The position numbers were made by a program, and so were the translations under genes. A stretch of DNA of 64,000 bases from Flavonifractor porci (GTDB taxonomy: Bacteria > Bacillota > Clostridia > Oscillospirales > Oscillospiraceae), in assembly GCF_037572415.1 (NCBI RefSeq), contig NZ_JBBHLB010000006.1, positions 124,001 through 188,000 of the forward strand. The letters run 5' to 3'. The notes below the pieces were generated by a model, which saw only the letters and a program-made list of their open reading frames with translations, was not told the origin of the DNA and made no database searches. Below are positions 1 through 8,058 of the stretch, in pieces. The first letter of the stretch is position 1, and the number at the start of each line of letters is the position of its first letter.

Positions 1-254
1 TATCCGGTGCGGACGGTCTGCCCGCCCTCCAGTTCCTTAACCTGGCGCAGCAGGTAGGTGTACCGGGACTGGAGGGCATTGATCTCAAAGACATAGGATT
101 CGATGAGATCCGGGTCACAGGCGTCATTGAAGCCCTGATAGGCCTGGGCGATGAGGGCCCTGGTCTGGTTCAGTCCCTCCAGCAGGACCCGGCGGGTCCC
201 CTCCCGCTCGCTCTCCCGCCGGCGCAGACTGAAGCGCTTGGTGGCTTCCGGCAT
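1..254 (-). CDS. DUF2508 (YaaL-type) protein, C-terminus cut by window edge
   Basis: The reverse strand reads from an ATG at 254 to the window edge without a stop (84 codons visible). The start has a strong ribosome-binding site, AAGGAGGAGG, just upstream. The N-terminus is very basic and Arg-rich; the rest is helical, with FNDACDPDLIESYVFEINA followed by a RYTYLLRQVKELE stretch, which matches the DUF2508/YaaL family as I know it. These small proteins usually sit between recR and the pro-sigmaK inhibitor bofA in Clostridia, and their biochemical role is unknown. If that synteny holds, bofA would lie just left of this window. The 3' end is missing, so length cannot be compared. Confidence 0.75.
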   Translation of the reverse strand, partial: MPEATKRFSLRRRESEREGTRRVLLEGLNQTRALIAQAYQGFNDACDPDLIESYVFEINALQSRYTYLLRQVKELEGGQTVRTG

Positions 255-484
255 ACGATCCTCCTCCTTGCTCCGGGCTTTCCGGTTTTATCCTATGTCC
301 AGTTTGGGCAATTATGTCCTGTTCTATACCGTTTTTTTCCTGTATTTCAGGCCGCCATTGGGGCATACTGATGTTGGACCGGATGACCGCTGGTTCTTGC
401 ATCTCCTTTTAAGCCGGTGCCGGGTGAGCTCACCCTCTGGCGAAAGGCGAAAGGAGCAGAATCAAACGAACTCCGATCCTGTAA

Positions 485-510
485 GGGGCGCGGTGGAAAC
501 ACTGCGCCCC
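485..510. other. hairpin inside a 300-base non-coding stretch (255-560)
   Basis: An 11-pair stem (GGGGCGC arm, GAAA loop, GCGCCCC arm) is followed on the + strand by GGTTTT. Just upstream, at about 405-460, lies a palindromic GGTGAGCTCACC and a purine-rich GCGAAAGGCGAAAGGAGC segment. The arrangement looks like a short structured RNA with its own terminator, but I could not match it to a riboswitch family and no + strand gene follows. I see no coding gene in 255-560. Confidence 0.35.
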
Positions 511-522
511 GGTTTTATGCGT

Positions 523-556
523 AAAAAAGGCGCGCCCTGCGGGCGCGCCTTTTTTT
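523..556 (-). terminator. intrinsic terminator of the P-type ATPase gene
   Basis: A GGCGCGCCC/GGGCGCGCC stem with a three-base loop is flanked by A6 and T7, so it can act in either direction. It lies 5 bases beyond the ATPase stop codon on the minus strand. Confidence 0.85.
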
Positions 557-560
557 GCAA

Positions 561-3191
561 TTAGTCCTTGCCCTTTTTCAGGCCGGCAATGACCTTGACG
601 ATCTGGATCACCAGCGTGGGCAGGAAGGCCAGGCCCACCATCTCGCCCAGATTCATCAGGCCGAAGGCGGGGGAGACCATAAAGAGGCTGGTGAGACCGG
701 GGGTGAAGAGCACCAGCATCAGCAGCACCACGCCGGCGAAGAAGGCGGCGATGGAGGCCTTGTTGGTGGAGAACTTCAGCCGGAAGATGGACTCGCTGCC
801 CCTGCAGTTGAAGCCGTGGAACAGCCGGGCCAGGGTGAGGGTGGAGAAAGCCATGGTGGAGGCCAGAGCCGCGTCCCCGTTCTGGTAGCCCAGGTAGAAG
901 GCGATCATGGTGACGACGGCGATGAGCAGGCCCTGTCCGCCGATGCGGGTGAGCAGAGGCTTGTTCAGGATGGGCTCCTTGGGATCTCTGGGCTTCTGGT
1001 CCAGCAGGCCCTTGCGGGCGGGCTCCATGCCAATGGCGATGGCGGGCAGGGAGTCGGTGAGCAGGTTGATAAACAGCAGATGCACCGGCTGGAAGGGCAC
1101 CGGCAGGGCCATCAGGGAAGCGTACAGCACACAGAAGATGCCGGCGGTGTTGCCGCTGAGCAGGAACTGGATGGCGTTTTTGATGTTGGCGTACACGCTG
1201 CGGCCGTTGACCACCGCACGGACGATGGTGGCAAAGTTATCGTCGGCCAGGATCATGGAGGCGGCGTCCTTGGACACCTCGGTGCCGGTAATGCCCATGG
1301 CCACGCCGATGTCCGCCTTCTTCAGGGCGGGGGCGTCGTTGACGCCGTCGCCGGTCATGGACACGATGTTGCCCCGGCGCTGCCAGGCGTTGACGATGCG
1401 GATCTTATGCTCGGGGGACACCCGGGCATAGACCGAGATCTTGGCCAGCCGCTGGTCCAGGTCGGCGTCGCTCATCTGGTCCAGCTCCAGGCCGGACACC
1501 GCCTCGTCCCCATCCTGGAAGATACCCAGCTGGCGGGCAATGGCGGAGGCGGTAACCTTGTGGTCGCCGGTGATCATGATGGTGCGAATGCCGCCCCGCT
1601 TGGCGTCGGCCACCGCCTGGATGGCCTCGGGCCGAGGCGGGTCGATCATGGAGATAAGGCCGATGAAGGTGAAGTCCTTCTCATCCTCCAGGGTGAGGGG
1701 CCGGACCGCATCCACCTCACGGTAGGCAAAGGCCAGCACCCGCAGGCCTTCCATGGACAGCTCCATGTTGACCCGGGCGATCTCCTCCTTGCGCTCGGGG
1801 GTCATTTCCACCTTGCCCTGCCGGGTGAGCAGCCACTTGGACCGGTCCAGCAGCACGTCGATGGCGCCCTTGGTAAAGAGGGTGGGGGTCCCGTCGATGT
1901 CGTGGAGGGTGCTCATCAGCTTGCGGTCGGAGTCAAAGGCCAGCTCGCCCAGCCGGGGATGCTGGGCGCGGTAACTCTCCTCGTCCACGCCGAACCTCTC
2001 GCCCAGCATCACCAGAGCCACCTCGGTGGGGTCGCCGATGGAGGCGCCGGTCTCCTGGTTGTTGGTGGCGTCGCTGGCCAGCAGGGCGGCCTTGAGGAGC
2101 AGCCGCTGCACATCGTTGACCAGCTCCAGGTCGTCGCCCTCCAGCAGGGAGCCGTCGGCATACACCTTCTGGGGGGTCATTTTATTCTGGGTCAGGGTGC
2201 CCGTCTTATCCGAGCAGATCACGGAGACGCTGCCCAGACTCTCCACCGCTTTCAGGTCCTTGATGATGGCGTTTTGTTTGGCCATCTTCTGGGTGCCCAT
2301 GGCCAGCACGATGGTGACGATGGAGCTGAGGGCCTCGGGGATGGCGGCCACCGCCAGGGCCACGGCGAACATGAGGGAGTCCAGCACATCCATACCGGTG
2401 CGGAAGATGGACAGGGCAAACACCACGGCGCAGATGGCCATAATGACGATGGCCAGCTTGGCGGAGAAGTTGTCCAGGCTCTGCTGCAGGGGGGTCTTGC
2501 GCTGCTGGGTCTGGTTCATGAGGGCGGCGATCTTGCCCAGCTCGGTGTTCATGCCGGTGCCGGTGACCAGCACGGTGGCACGGCCGTAGGTCACCAGGGA
2601 GCCGGAGAACACCATGTTCTTCTGGTCGCCCAGGGCCACCTGGCCGGCGTCGATGACGTCGTCGGTCTTGTCCACGCCCTCGCTCTCGCCGGTGAGGGAG
2701 GACTCATTGACCTTGAGGGAGAAGTTCTCCAGCACGCGGCCGTCGGCCACCACCATGTCGCCGGCCTCCAGCAGCACGATGTCGCCGGGCACCACATCGG
2801 CGGAGGGGATCTCCACCCGCACGCCTCCCCGCAGCACCTTGGCGGTGGGGGAGGACATGGCCTTCAGGCTCTCCAGTGATTTTTCCGCCTTCAGATACTG
2901 GACGGTGCCCAGAATGGCGTTGAGGATGAGCACGGCAAAGATGACGATGGTGCTCTCCACATTCTCCGACACCGCGGAGATGATCGCCGCGATGACGAGG
3001 ATGATGACCAGCAGGTCCTTAAATTGCTCGGCAAAGATCTGAATGGCGCTCTTCTTTTTTCCTTCGGACAGCTTGTTGGGACCATACTGTTCCCGCCGCC
3101 GGCCGGCCTCCTGATCGCTGAGGCCGGATATCCCGGCCTGCTGGGCTTCCAGCGCCTGCTGGGTGGTTTTCCGGTAATAAGCCTCTGTCAT
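561..3191 (-). CDS. P-type cation-transporting ATPase (Ca2+/Mn2+ export type)
   Basis: This is an ATP-driven cation exporter of the plasma membrane, 876 residues from the chosen start. Motifs in order are the N-terminal cation ATPase domain, TGES in the actuator, PEAL in M4, the phosphorylation loop ICSDKTGTLT, TGDGVNDAPALKKADIG in the hinge, and a six-helix C-terminal membrane domain with INLLTDSLPA in M6. The M4 Glu and the M6 Asn/Asp of the calcium-pump site II are present, while the M5 position that is Glu in SERCA site I (SGNTAG here) is not, suggesting one ion site. ATG 3191 was chosen because AAGGGA lies nine bases upstream; the longer reading frame would start inside the riboswitch. 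The leader is a manganese riboswitch, so Mn2+ efflux is the likely job. Known relatives under this riboswitch include lactococcal YoaB. Confidence 0.92.
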   Translation of the reverse strand: MTEAYYRKTTQQALEAQQAGISGLSDQEAGRRREQYGPNKLSEGKKKSAIQIFAEQFKDLLVIILVIAAIISAVSENVESTIVIFAVLILNAILGTVQYLKAEKSLESLKAMSSPTAKVLRGGVRVEIPSADVVPGDIVLLEAGDMVVADGRVLENFSLKVNESSLTGESEGVDKTDDVIDAGQVALGDQKNMVFSGSLVTYGRATVLVTGTGMNTELGKIAALMNQTQQRKTPLQQSLDNFSAKLAIVIMAICAVVFALSIFRTGMDVLDSLMFAVALAVAAIPEALSSIVTIVLAMGTQKMAKQNAIIKDLKAVESLGSVSVICSDKTGTLTQNKMTPQKVYADGSLLEGDDLELVNDVQRLLLKAALLASDATNNQETGASIGDPTEVALVMLGERFGVDEESYRAQHPRLGELAFDSDRKLMSTLHDIDGTPTLFTKGAIDVLLDRSKWLLTRQGKVEMTPERKEEIARVNMELSMEGLRVLAFAYREVDAVRPLTLEDEKDFTFIGLISMIDPPRPEAIQAVADAKRGGIRTIMITGDHKVTASAIARQLGIFQDGDEAVSGLELDQMSDADLDQRLAKISVYARVSPEHKIRIVNAWQRRGNIVSMTGDGVNDAPALKKADIGVAMGITGTEVSKDAASMILADDNFATIVRAVVNGRSVYANIKNAIQFLLSGNTAGIFCVLYASLMALPVPFQPVHLLFINLLTDSLPAIAIGMEPARKGLLDQKPRDPKEPILNKPLLTRIGGQGLLIAVVTMIAFYLGYQNGDAALASTMAFSTLTLARLFHGFNCRGSESIFRLKFSTNKASIAAFFAGVVLLMLVLFTPGLTSLFMVSPAFGLMNLGEMVGLAFLPTLVIQIVKVIAGLKKGKD

Positions 3192-3227
3192 ACCTTTCAT
3201 TCCCTTACAGTTTACTTTCGGCGAAGA

Positions 3228-3366
3228 GCAAACAAAAAAGACCCTTCGCCAACCGCCGCGCATGACGACAGTTGTCGAAAAGTCTTGTTACCCAGAGGGT
3301 GCATACCGCCAGGTCACAGACCGTGGTGTTGACGGTATGGCTTTGAACTACTCCCTTTTCAACTGC
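3228..3366 (-). ncRNA. yybP-ykoY manganese riboswitch with terminator platform
   Basis: Read on the minus strand, the leader holds the family hallmarks GGGAGTAG, GTCAACA and AACAAGACTTTT in the right order. Its last arm (AGACTTTTCGACAAC) can instead pair with GTTGGCGAAGGGTCT, which is followed by TTTTTTG, forming a 15-pair terminator with one mismatch and some G-U pairs. The aptamer and terminator therefore share a strand, which fits the known mechanism in which Mn2+ binding stabilises the aptamer and permits read-through into the exporter gene. This identification rests on motif recall and was not run through a covariance model. Confidence 0.88.
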
Positions 3367-3370
3367 GGCC

Positions 3371-3399
3371 ATCATAGCACAGTTTGACCGGCAAGTCAA
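3371..3399 (-). promoter_or_regulatory. promoter for the riboswitch-ATPase transcript
   Basis: On the minus strand, TTGACT (3394-3399) and TATGAT (3371-3376) are separated by exactly 17 bases, placing the transcription start right at the 5' edge of the riboswitch. Confidence 0.8.
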
Positions 3400-3449
3400 T
3401 CTCATTTTGATAGGGTGTCCGAATTTTCCCATCCTATACCGGCCCATCG

Positions 3450-3478
3450 TTGACGGCGTGTGATCCGTCCGGTATAAT
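3450..3478 (+). promoter_or_regulatory. promoter for the PsiE-like/ferredoxin operon
   Basis: TTGACG (3450-3455), 17 bases, TATAAT (3473-3478). It lies 36 bases before the start codon of the membrane protein gene and points away from the ATPase gene. Confidence 0.82.
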
Positions 3479-3513
3479 CAATAAAAAAGGCACACTGGAA
3501 AGGAGCGTCCTCC

Positions 3514-3960
3514 ATGAAGGGAAGTATCGTAAAATTCCTGCTCAAGGCCGCCTGGATCCTGGAGCTGATCATTGCCCTGTTTATTCTGGTGGTCACCGTG
3601 GTACAGATGGTGCTGACGGGAATGGACTCTCTGGACTATCTGACCCTGGGCCAGTTCAGCCTCAACGATTTCTTTGCCAATACCATGAACATCATCGTGG
3701 GCCTGGAGTTTGTAAAGATGCTCATCCTCCACACCCCCCGGGCAGTCACCGACGTGCTGCTCTTTGCCATTGCCCGGCAGCTGGTGGTGAGCCACTCCAG
3801 CTCCTTGGATACCCTGCTGGGGGTGGCGGCGGTGGCTCTGATCTTTATCATCAAAAAATTCCTGCTCAGCAGGGAGGACTCGGTCCCTCCCAAAGAAGTG
3901 ATCAATCAATTTTCTCAGGAGATCGCAGCCCAAAAAGAGGAGGCAGCCCATCATGAATGA
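3514..3960 (+). CDS. small four-helix membrane protein, PsiE-like
   Basis: The 148-residue product has four hydrophobic segments (about residues 14-34, 52-72, 77-98 and 101-115) and a charged C-terminal tail ending in HHE. The segment VKMLILHTPRAVTDVLLFAI resembles the phosphate-starvation-inducible PsiE family, whose function is unclear. GAAAGGAG precedes the start. The stop overlaps the next gene by eight bases, so the two are translationally coupled, suggesting the membrane protein and the ferredoxin protein work together. The PsiE assignment is from recall and is only moderately sure. Confidence 0.6.
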   Translation: MKGSIVKFLLKAAWILELIIALFILVVTVVQMVLTGMDSLDYLTLGQFSLNDFFANTMNIIVGLEFVKMLILHTPRAVTDVLLFAIARQLVVSHSSSLDTLLGVAAVALIFIIKKFLLSREDSVPPKEVINQFSQEIAAQKEEAAHHE

Positions 3961-4705
3961 CCCTCACTGGCTTTCTGCCGTATTCAGCCCCACCGGCGGC
4001 ACCGCCGCCATCGCCAAGGCCATCACCGGCGGTCTTGGCCAGGTGGTGGATCTGTCCGCCCCCGCACCGGTCACGCCGGTGGCGGACAACACCGTGCTGC
4101 TGGCCGCCGCGCCGGTCTTCGGCGGGCGCATCCCCGCTGTGGCCCTGGAGCGGCTGGCCGCCCTCAGCGGCAGGGGCCCCGCCGTCGCCGTGGCGGTATA
4201 CGGCAACCGGGACTATGAGGACGCCCTGCTGGAGCTGTCCGCCGCTCTGAAGGCGGGCGGCTTTCAGGTGATCGGCGCTGCGGCCTTTGTGGCTCAGCAC
4301 TCCATTGCCCCCACCATTGCCCAGGGCCGTCCGGACCAGGCCGATCTGGAGGCTGCCGCCAGCTTCGGCCGTGCGGTGCTGGATAAACTGGCCGGACCCG
4401 CTCCCCTCGCCCCGGTGACTGTGCCGGGGAACACCCCCTACAAGGACTGGAAGGGGGTCCCCTTCCACCCCGCCGCCGGGGAGGGCTGCATCTCCTGCGG
4501 TCTGTGCGCCTCCCGCTGCCCGGTGGGCGCCATTCCGACAGGCAGCCCCAGGGAAACCGACCCGGAGCGGTGCATCACCTGTATGCGCTGCGTCTCCCTC
4601 TGCCCCCGTGGGGCCCGGACCATCCCCGCTCCCGCCCTCCAGGCCACTACCGCCATGCTGACAGAAAAGGCAGGCGTCCCCCGTCAGCCGGACTATTTCC
4701 TGTAA
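3953..4705 (+). CDS. EFR1-type flavodoxin-ferredoxin fusion protein
   Basis: An electron-transfer protein of 250 residues. The N-terminal half is flavodoxin-like: FSPTGGT at residues 11-17 is the usual FMN phosphate-binding loop of this family, followed by the APVFGGRIP segment. The C-terminal third carries two 4Fe-4S motifs, CISCGLCASRCP and CITCMRCVSLCP. This layout matches the EFR1 family of ferredoxins common in anaerobic Firmicutes. It overlaps the preceding membrane-protein gene by eight bases and is followed by a strong terminator, so the operon is two genes. The redox partner is not evident from the window. Confidence 0.88.
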   Translation: MNDPHWLSAVFSPTGGTAAIAKAITGGLGQVVDLSAPAPVTPVADNTVLLAAAPVFGGRIPAVALERLAALSGRGPAVAVAVYGNRDYEDALLELSAALKAGGFQVIGAAAFVAQHSIAPTIAQGRPDQADLEAAASFGRAVLDKLAGPAPLAPVTVPGNTPYKDWKGVPFHPAAGEGCISCGLCASRCPVGAIPTGSPRETDPERCITCMRCVSLCPRGARTIPAPALQATTAMLTEKAGVPRQPDYFL

Positions 4706-4726
4706 CAGGTATCACTTTTGTGATGG

Positions 4727-4767
4727 AAAGGCCCCTCTGATGCCGACTGCATCAGAGGGGCCTTTTT
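4727..4767 (+). terminator. intrinsic terminator after the ferredoxin gene
   Basis: A 17-pair stem, AAAGGCCCCTCTGATGC with its complement, is followed by a T run. It sits between converging genes and may serve both. Confidence 0.85.
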
Positions 4768-4776
4768 CACCAACGC

Positions 4777-5529
4777 TCAGCCAGCGGAGGCTTTGGTGAA
4801 GGTCACGTTGTAGAAGTAGCCAACCCCGTTGCTGGTGTAGCCATCCACATCCCAGTTTTCAAAGGTGATGTACAGGTAGTCGCAGCCCCGGATATTGGTG
4901 TGGACAGATATGGGATCGTCGCCCGACTTGATCTCATAGCTGTCAATCAGGTTTTTGGTGCCGTACTGATCCACCGCATAGATGCACAGCTTTGTGGCCA
5001 GCTTATCCTCCAGCCTGGACTGCCCGGCCACAAGTTCCCCGTTGAGCTCGGTGTACAGGCCGTCCAGCTTGATGGTGTTGCCCCATTTATAACGGTTAAA
5101 GGGCATCTGGGTCTCCCCCAGCAGTTTAAACTGGGCCTCTTTCCCTGTATATGCCACGGATTCGGACGGCTTGTTGTAGACCTTCATATCCTCGGCCCGG
5201 ACCACCTTGCCCGCGCCGGGCTTTGTGCCGATGTACACGCTCTCGGTCTTGGGGTCCCACTCCACCGGCTTGTCGGTGAGCATCCCGGTAAGGGCCCGGA
5301 CAGGCAGGTAGGTGGTACCGGCGTAGATCAGGGGTTCCACCTCATTGCCGTTGACGTCGGTAGGCACCTGCAGCTTGCCGTCCACATAGAGGGAGATGCC
5401 GCCCATGGAGACGTTGATCTGCCGAAAGGCTGACAGCGCGTGGGCAGGCAGCCCGCTGCCGGCGATCACAGCGGCGACCAGCACGCCCGCGCCAAAACTT
5501 CTGATGCTGTTGTGGTTGAACTTTTTCAT
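4777..5529 (-). CDS. secreted protein with copper amine oxidase-like stalk domain and NPCBM-like C-terminus
   Basis: 250 residues with a signal peptide (MKKFNHNSIR start, hydrophobic core, cleavage near AHA). Residues about 40-105 hold the stalk or copper amine oxidase N-terminal domain signature: VDGKLQVPTDVNGNEVEP, then YAGTTYLPVRAL and a WDPKTESVYIG strand. The C-terminal half (YKWGNTIKLDG, LYITFENWDVDG) looks like an NPCBM/NEW2 carbohydrate-binding module. The same stalk domain occurs twice in the RCC1-repeat protein at 25592. The protein is probably surface or wall associated. The start is supported by GAGGAAAC ten bases upstream. Confidence 0.8.
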   Translation of the reverse strand: MKKFNHNSIRSFGAGVLVAAVIAGSGLPAHALSAFRQINVSMGGISLYVDGKLQVPTDVNGNEVEPLIYAGTTYLPVRALTGMLTDKPVEWDPKTESVYIGTKPGAGKVVRAEDMKVYNKPSESVAYTGKEAQFKLLGETQMPFNRYKWGNTIKLDGLYTELNGELVAGQSRLEDKLATKLCIYAVDQYGTKNLIDSYEIKSGDDPISVHTNIRGCDYLYITFENWDVDGYTSNGVGYFYNVTFTKASAG

Positions 5530-5676
5530 CTTTGTTTCCTCCTCAAATCATTCCTGGGTTTCCCTTGATGTTTCACCCCGACAGGGGGGCTTTTCTCCCC
5601 TTGCATCAGTAAGATACATCAGCCTGTCCTCCGGTTTTATTTTTTACAAAAAATTTTTCCGGCATAAAAAATCCAT

Positions 5677-5708
5677 AAGAAATGCCCTCTGAACAGAGGG
5701 CATTTCTT
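5677..5708 (-). terminator. terminator at the end of the van-like operon
   Basis: AAGAAATGCCCTCT and its complement form a 14-pair stem with a GAAC loop that includes the racemase stop codon. On the minus strand it is followed after a few bases by TTTTTT. A T-rich stretch with no gene lies between it and the stalk-domain gene. Confidence 0.6.
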
Positions 5709-6840
5709 ATGGACAATATTGGATGGGCAAGCGGTTCCCCAGCCGGGAGAGCAGCTCGTTGGTGATGGTGCCGCACCGGGCGGCCACCTCCTCCGCCCGG
5801 ATCTCCTCTCCGCCGTCCCGGCCAATGAGGGTGACCACGTCGCCGGGGCCAATCCGGGGTACGCCGGTCACGTCCACCAGCATCTGGTCCATACACATCC
5901 GCCCTGCCATCGGGCAGCGGACGCCCCGGACCAGCACTTCCCCGCCCGCCTGGGCCAGCATCCGGGGCAGGCCGTCGGCATAGCCCATGGTGACCACCGC
6001 CAGCTTGGTATCCTCCCTGGCCCGGAAGGCCAAGCCGTACCCGGCCCCCTCTCCGGCGGGCACGGTACGCAGGGCGGCCACCCGGGCCCGCAGGGACAGT
6101 GCGGGACGCAGGGCTGCGGAATCTGGCCGGTCCTCCTCCCGGCTGTACACGCCGTACAGGGCGATGCCCGCCCGGGCCCAGGCGCAGGGCTGGGGCGGCA
6201 AATTCAGGATGCCGTAGCTGGCCTGGATGTGGACGGCCCCCGGATCCAGACCGGCGGCGGCCATCCGGGCCACAGCCCCGTAGAACCGGTCCAGCTGGAC
6301 CTGGGTGAAAGCCTGGTCCTCCGGGCTGGCGCTGTCCGACACACACAGGTGGGAAAAGGTGCCGGTAAACTTGAGGTTGGGCAGGACCCGGGTGCGGGCG
6401 ATGGCCTCATGGTCCTCCGCCGGGATGCCCAGCCGGTGCATCCCGGTGTCCAGAGCCAGGTGGACCTCCAGGGGCGCCCCCACCGCCGACAGAGCTCTGC
6501 CGTGGGCCTCGTCGGCCACGCACTGGGTCAGCCCCCACCGGGTCAGTTCCGCCGCCTCCTCCGGCGGGGTGTAGCCCAGTACCAGGATCAGGCCCCCCAC
6601 GCCCTGCCGCCGTAGGCTGATCCCCTCCGCCAGACAGGCCACCGCGAAGGCCTTCACCCCCTGCTCCTCCAGGCATCGGGCCACCGGCCCGGCCCCGTGG
6701 CCGTAGGCGTCCGCCTTGACCACCGCCATCAGCCTACAGCCGGGGCCCATTCGCCCCTGGAGCCAGGCGGCGTTGTGGGCCACGGCTCCCAGATCCACCT
6801 CCCGCCAGGCCCGGGCGGTTATTGCTCCCTCGTACTTCAT
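5707..6840 (-). CDS. vanT: alanine/serine racemase, soluble VanT-like
   Basis: PLP-dependent racemase of 377 residues. The Schiff-base lysine is K42 in VVKADAYGHG, the second catalytic residue is Y268 in AGYGLAF, and MAGRMCMDQM is present. Alanine racemases usually have a Tyr in the late (S/P)YE(L/I) motif; here the motif is ITNEL with Asn at residue 361, the substitution reported for VanT serine racemases as I recall it. Unlike enterococcal VanT, there is no N-terminal membrane domain. It starts with an ATGA overlap on the acetyltransferase gene and is last in a four-gene operon with a VanG-type ligase, so its likely job is making D-Ser. It could also serve as an ordinary alanine racemase. 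Confidence 0.85.
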   Translation of the reverse strand: MKYEGAITARAWREVDLGAVAHNAAWLQGRMGPGCRLMAVVKADAYGHGAGPVARCLEEQGVKAFAVACLAEGISLRRQGVGGLILVLGYTPPEEAAELTRWGLTQCVADEAHGRALSAVGAPLEVHLALDTGMHRLGIPAEDHEAIARTRVLPNLKFTGTFSHLCVSDSASPEDQAFTQVQLDRFYGAVARMAAAGLDPGAVHIQASYGILNLPPQPCAWARAGIALYGVYSREEDRPDSAALRPALSLRARVAALRTVPAGEGAGYGLAFRAREDTKLAVVTMGYADGLPRMLAQAGGEVLVRGVRCPMAGRMCMDQMLVDVTGVPRIGPGDVVTLIGRDGGEEIRAEEVAARCGTITNELLSRLGNRLPIQYCP

Positions 6841-7304
6841 ACCCTCTGCTTCCTTTCCAAGATCCGGGGCGGCGGGGCCACCACGGTGCTGCCATCAGGG
6901 ATGTCCCGACAGACCACCGCCCCCGCGCCGACGCGGACACCTCGCCCCACCCGGATGTCTCCCACCAGCACCGCCCCGGCGCCGATGAGGCAGTCCGGGC
7001 CGATCGCCGGGGCCTTTCCGTCCACCTCGCCGATGGTCACATTCTGATAGATCTTGCACCTTGCCCCCACCACCGCGTAGCGGGAAATAAATACCCCGTG
7101 GAGGCCGTGGGGGAGGACCGGCGGTGAGTCAAACTCCGCACCCGGTCCCACATAGCCCCCGTGGCGGTGGGCGCTGCGGCACATCAGGTAGGTGCACAGG
7201 CTCCGCACCAGCCGGTGCTTGGTTTTCCGCCGCAGCCGGTACAGCCGCCAGAACCAGCCCAGTCCATCCCCTCTGGACCGGGCAACCAGCCTGTCCTTTC
7301 CCAT
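6837..7304 (-). CDS. serine O-acetyltransferase-like hexapeptide-repeat protein
   Basis: 155 residues from ATG 7304, which lies five bases past the VanXY stop and has GGGGGGTGAGG just upstream. After a basic N-terminus (YRLRRKTKHRLVRSL) the protein is a left-handed beta-helix of hexapeptide repeats: GARCKIYQNVTIGEV, IGPDCLIGAGAVLVGDI and VRVGAGAVVCRDIPDGS. This matches short CysE-like serine acetyltransferases. It is sandwiched between vanXY and the racemase with tight or overlapping junctions. VanT of classical vanG operons carries an N-terminal acyltransferase-like membrane domain, so an acyltransferase beside a soluble racemase is notable; whether it acts on serine or on a wall precursor cannot be told. 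Confidence 0.75.
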   Translation of the reverse strand: MGKDRLVARSRGDGLGWFWRLYRLRRKTKHRLVRSLCTYLMCRSAHRHGGYVGPGAEFDSPPVLPHGLHGVFISRYAVVGARCKIYQNVTIGEVDGKAPAIGPDCLIGAGAVLVGDIRVGRGVRVGAGAVVCRDIPDGSTVVAPPPRILERKQRV

Positions 7305-7308
7305 GTCC

Positions 7309-8058
7309 TCACCCCCCTGTGCTCCGCCAGGAGGCGGCCACCACGCCCCCGCAGTTGTCACCGGAGCACAGCAGCCCCTGCTGGCCCGCCAGCCGGAAGG
7401 GCTCCCCCACCCCGCCGGGGAGGTAGGTGACGGCGCACTCCCACTCCGCCGCGGCAAAGCGGAAGGGAGCCCCACCGGCTGGATAGTTCCGCAGCTCCTC
7501 CAGATACTCCTCCAGGGTCAGGTCCAGCCGGGCCATAATCTCCCCGTGGACCGGCCCCACATAGCGGAAGTGCCAGGGCTCATGGGCGATGCCTGTGACG
7601 GTCTCCCGCCCGGCGGGATAGCGCAGCACGAAGCCGTACCGGGGGGCTGCCAGCCGGAAGGCCCGGCACACTCCCTCGTCGGGAAAGTAGGGGCGGATGA
7701 AGTCCACGTTCTCCTGCCGCCGGCCCAGGTCGATGGCCAGACCGGTCTGGTGCTCACTGCAACCGGGCATGGCCACATAGCTTTGGGTAAAAGCCAGCCC
7801 CTCTTTGGCCAGGGTGTTGTCCCAGATGGCCTGCTGCTCCGCCCGGCTGCGCCAGCCGGACACGGGGAGGATACCCGACGTCCCCCCTACCGCCCGGAGG
7901 CAGGCCCTCAGGGCCGCCGCCGCCCGGCGTTCCAGCTGCACCCCGCCCTCCAGCTCCGCCAACTCCGGATTGGCCGGGGCCCGCAGGGGATGGGCGGCGT
8001 TGACCAAAATCAGCGGTCCGGTGGAGGTCAGGTCCCGGACCGTCCCCTCCCCCCTCAC
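7309..8058 (-). CDS. vanXY: D,D-dipeptidase/D,D-carboxypeptidase VanXY
   Basis: Zinc peptidase of the M15 family, 249 residues. Visible active-site elements are VSGWRSRAEQQ, the ligand motif SEHQTGLAIDLG (His and Asp) and HEPWHFRYVG (catalytic Glu and third zinc His). No signal peptide is seen, which fits cytoplasmic VanXY enzymes that remove D-Ala-D-Ala ends so that D-Ser-ending precursors dominate. A roughly 50-residue C-terminal extension after the WHF motif brings it to the length I recall for VanXY of the G type. The start is GTG at 8058, overlapping the ligase stop as GTGA. Confidence 0.87.
   Translation of the reverse strand: MRGEGTVRDLTSTGPLILVNAAHPLRAPANPELAELEGGVQLERRAAAALRACLRAVGGTSGILPVSGWRSRAEQQAIWDNTLAKEGLAFTQSYVAMPGCSEHQTGLAIDLGRRQENVDFIRPYFPDEGVCRAFRLAAPRYGFVLRYPAGRETVTGIAHEPWHFRYVGPVHGEIMARLDLTLEEYLEELRNYPAGGAPFRFAAAEWECAVTYLPGGVGEPFRLAGQQGLLCSGDNCGGVVAASWRSTGG

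Noticed and set aside
124..402. 92-codon minus-strand frame upstream of and into the DUF2508 gene
   Set aside because: It overlaps the better supported DUF2508 gene in another frame for 130 bases and its ribosome-binding site touches the start codon.
485..510. Glycine riboswitch for the segment around 400-515
   Set aside because: A GAAAGGAGC-like string is present, but the CTCTCAGG core and tandem layout are missing.
555..2879. 774-codon + strand frame opposite the P-type ATPase
   Set aside because: It mirrors the ATPase codons (Gly/His/Gln-rich translation) and has no ribosome-binding site or domain.
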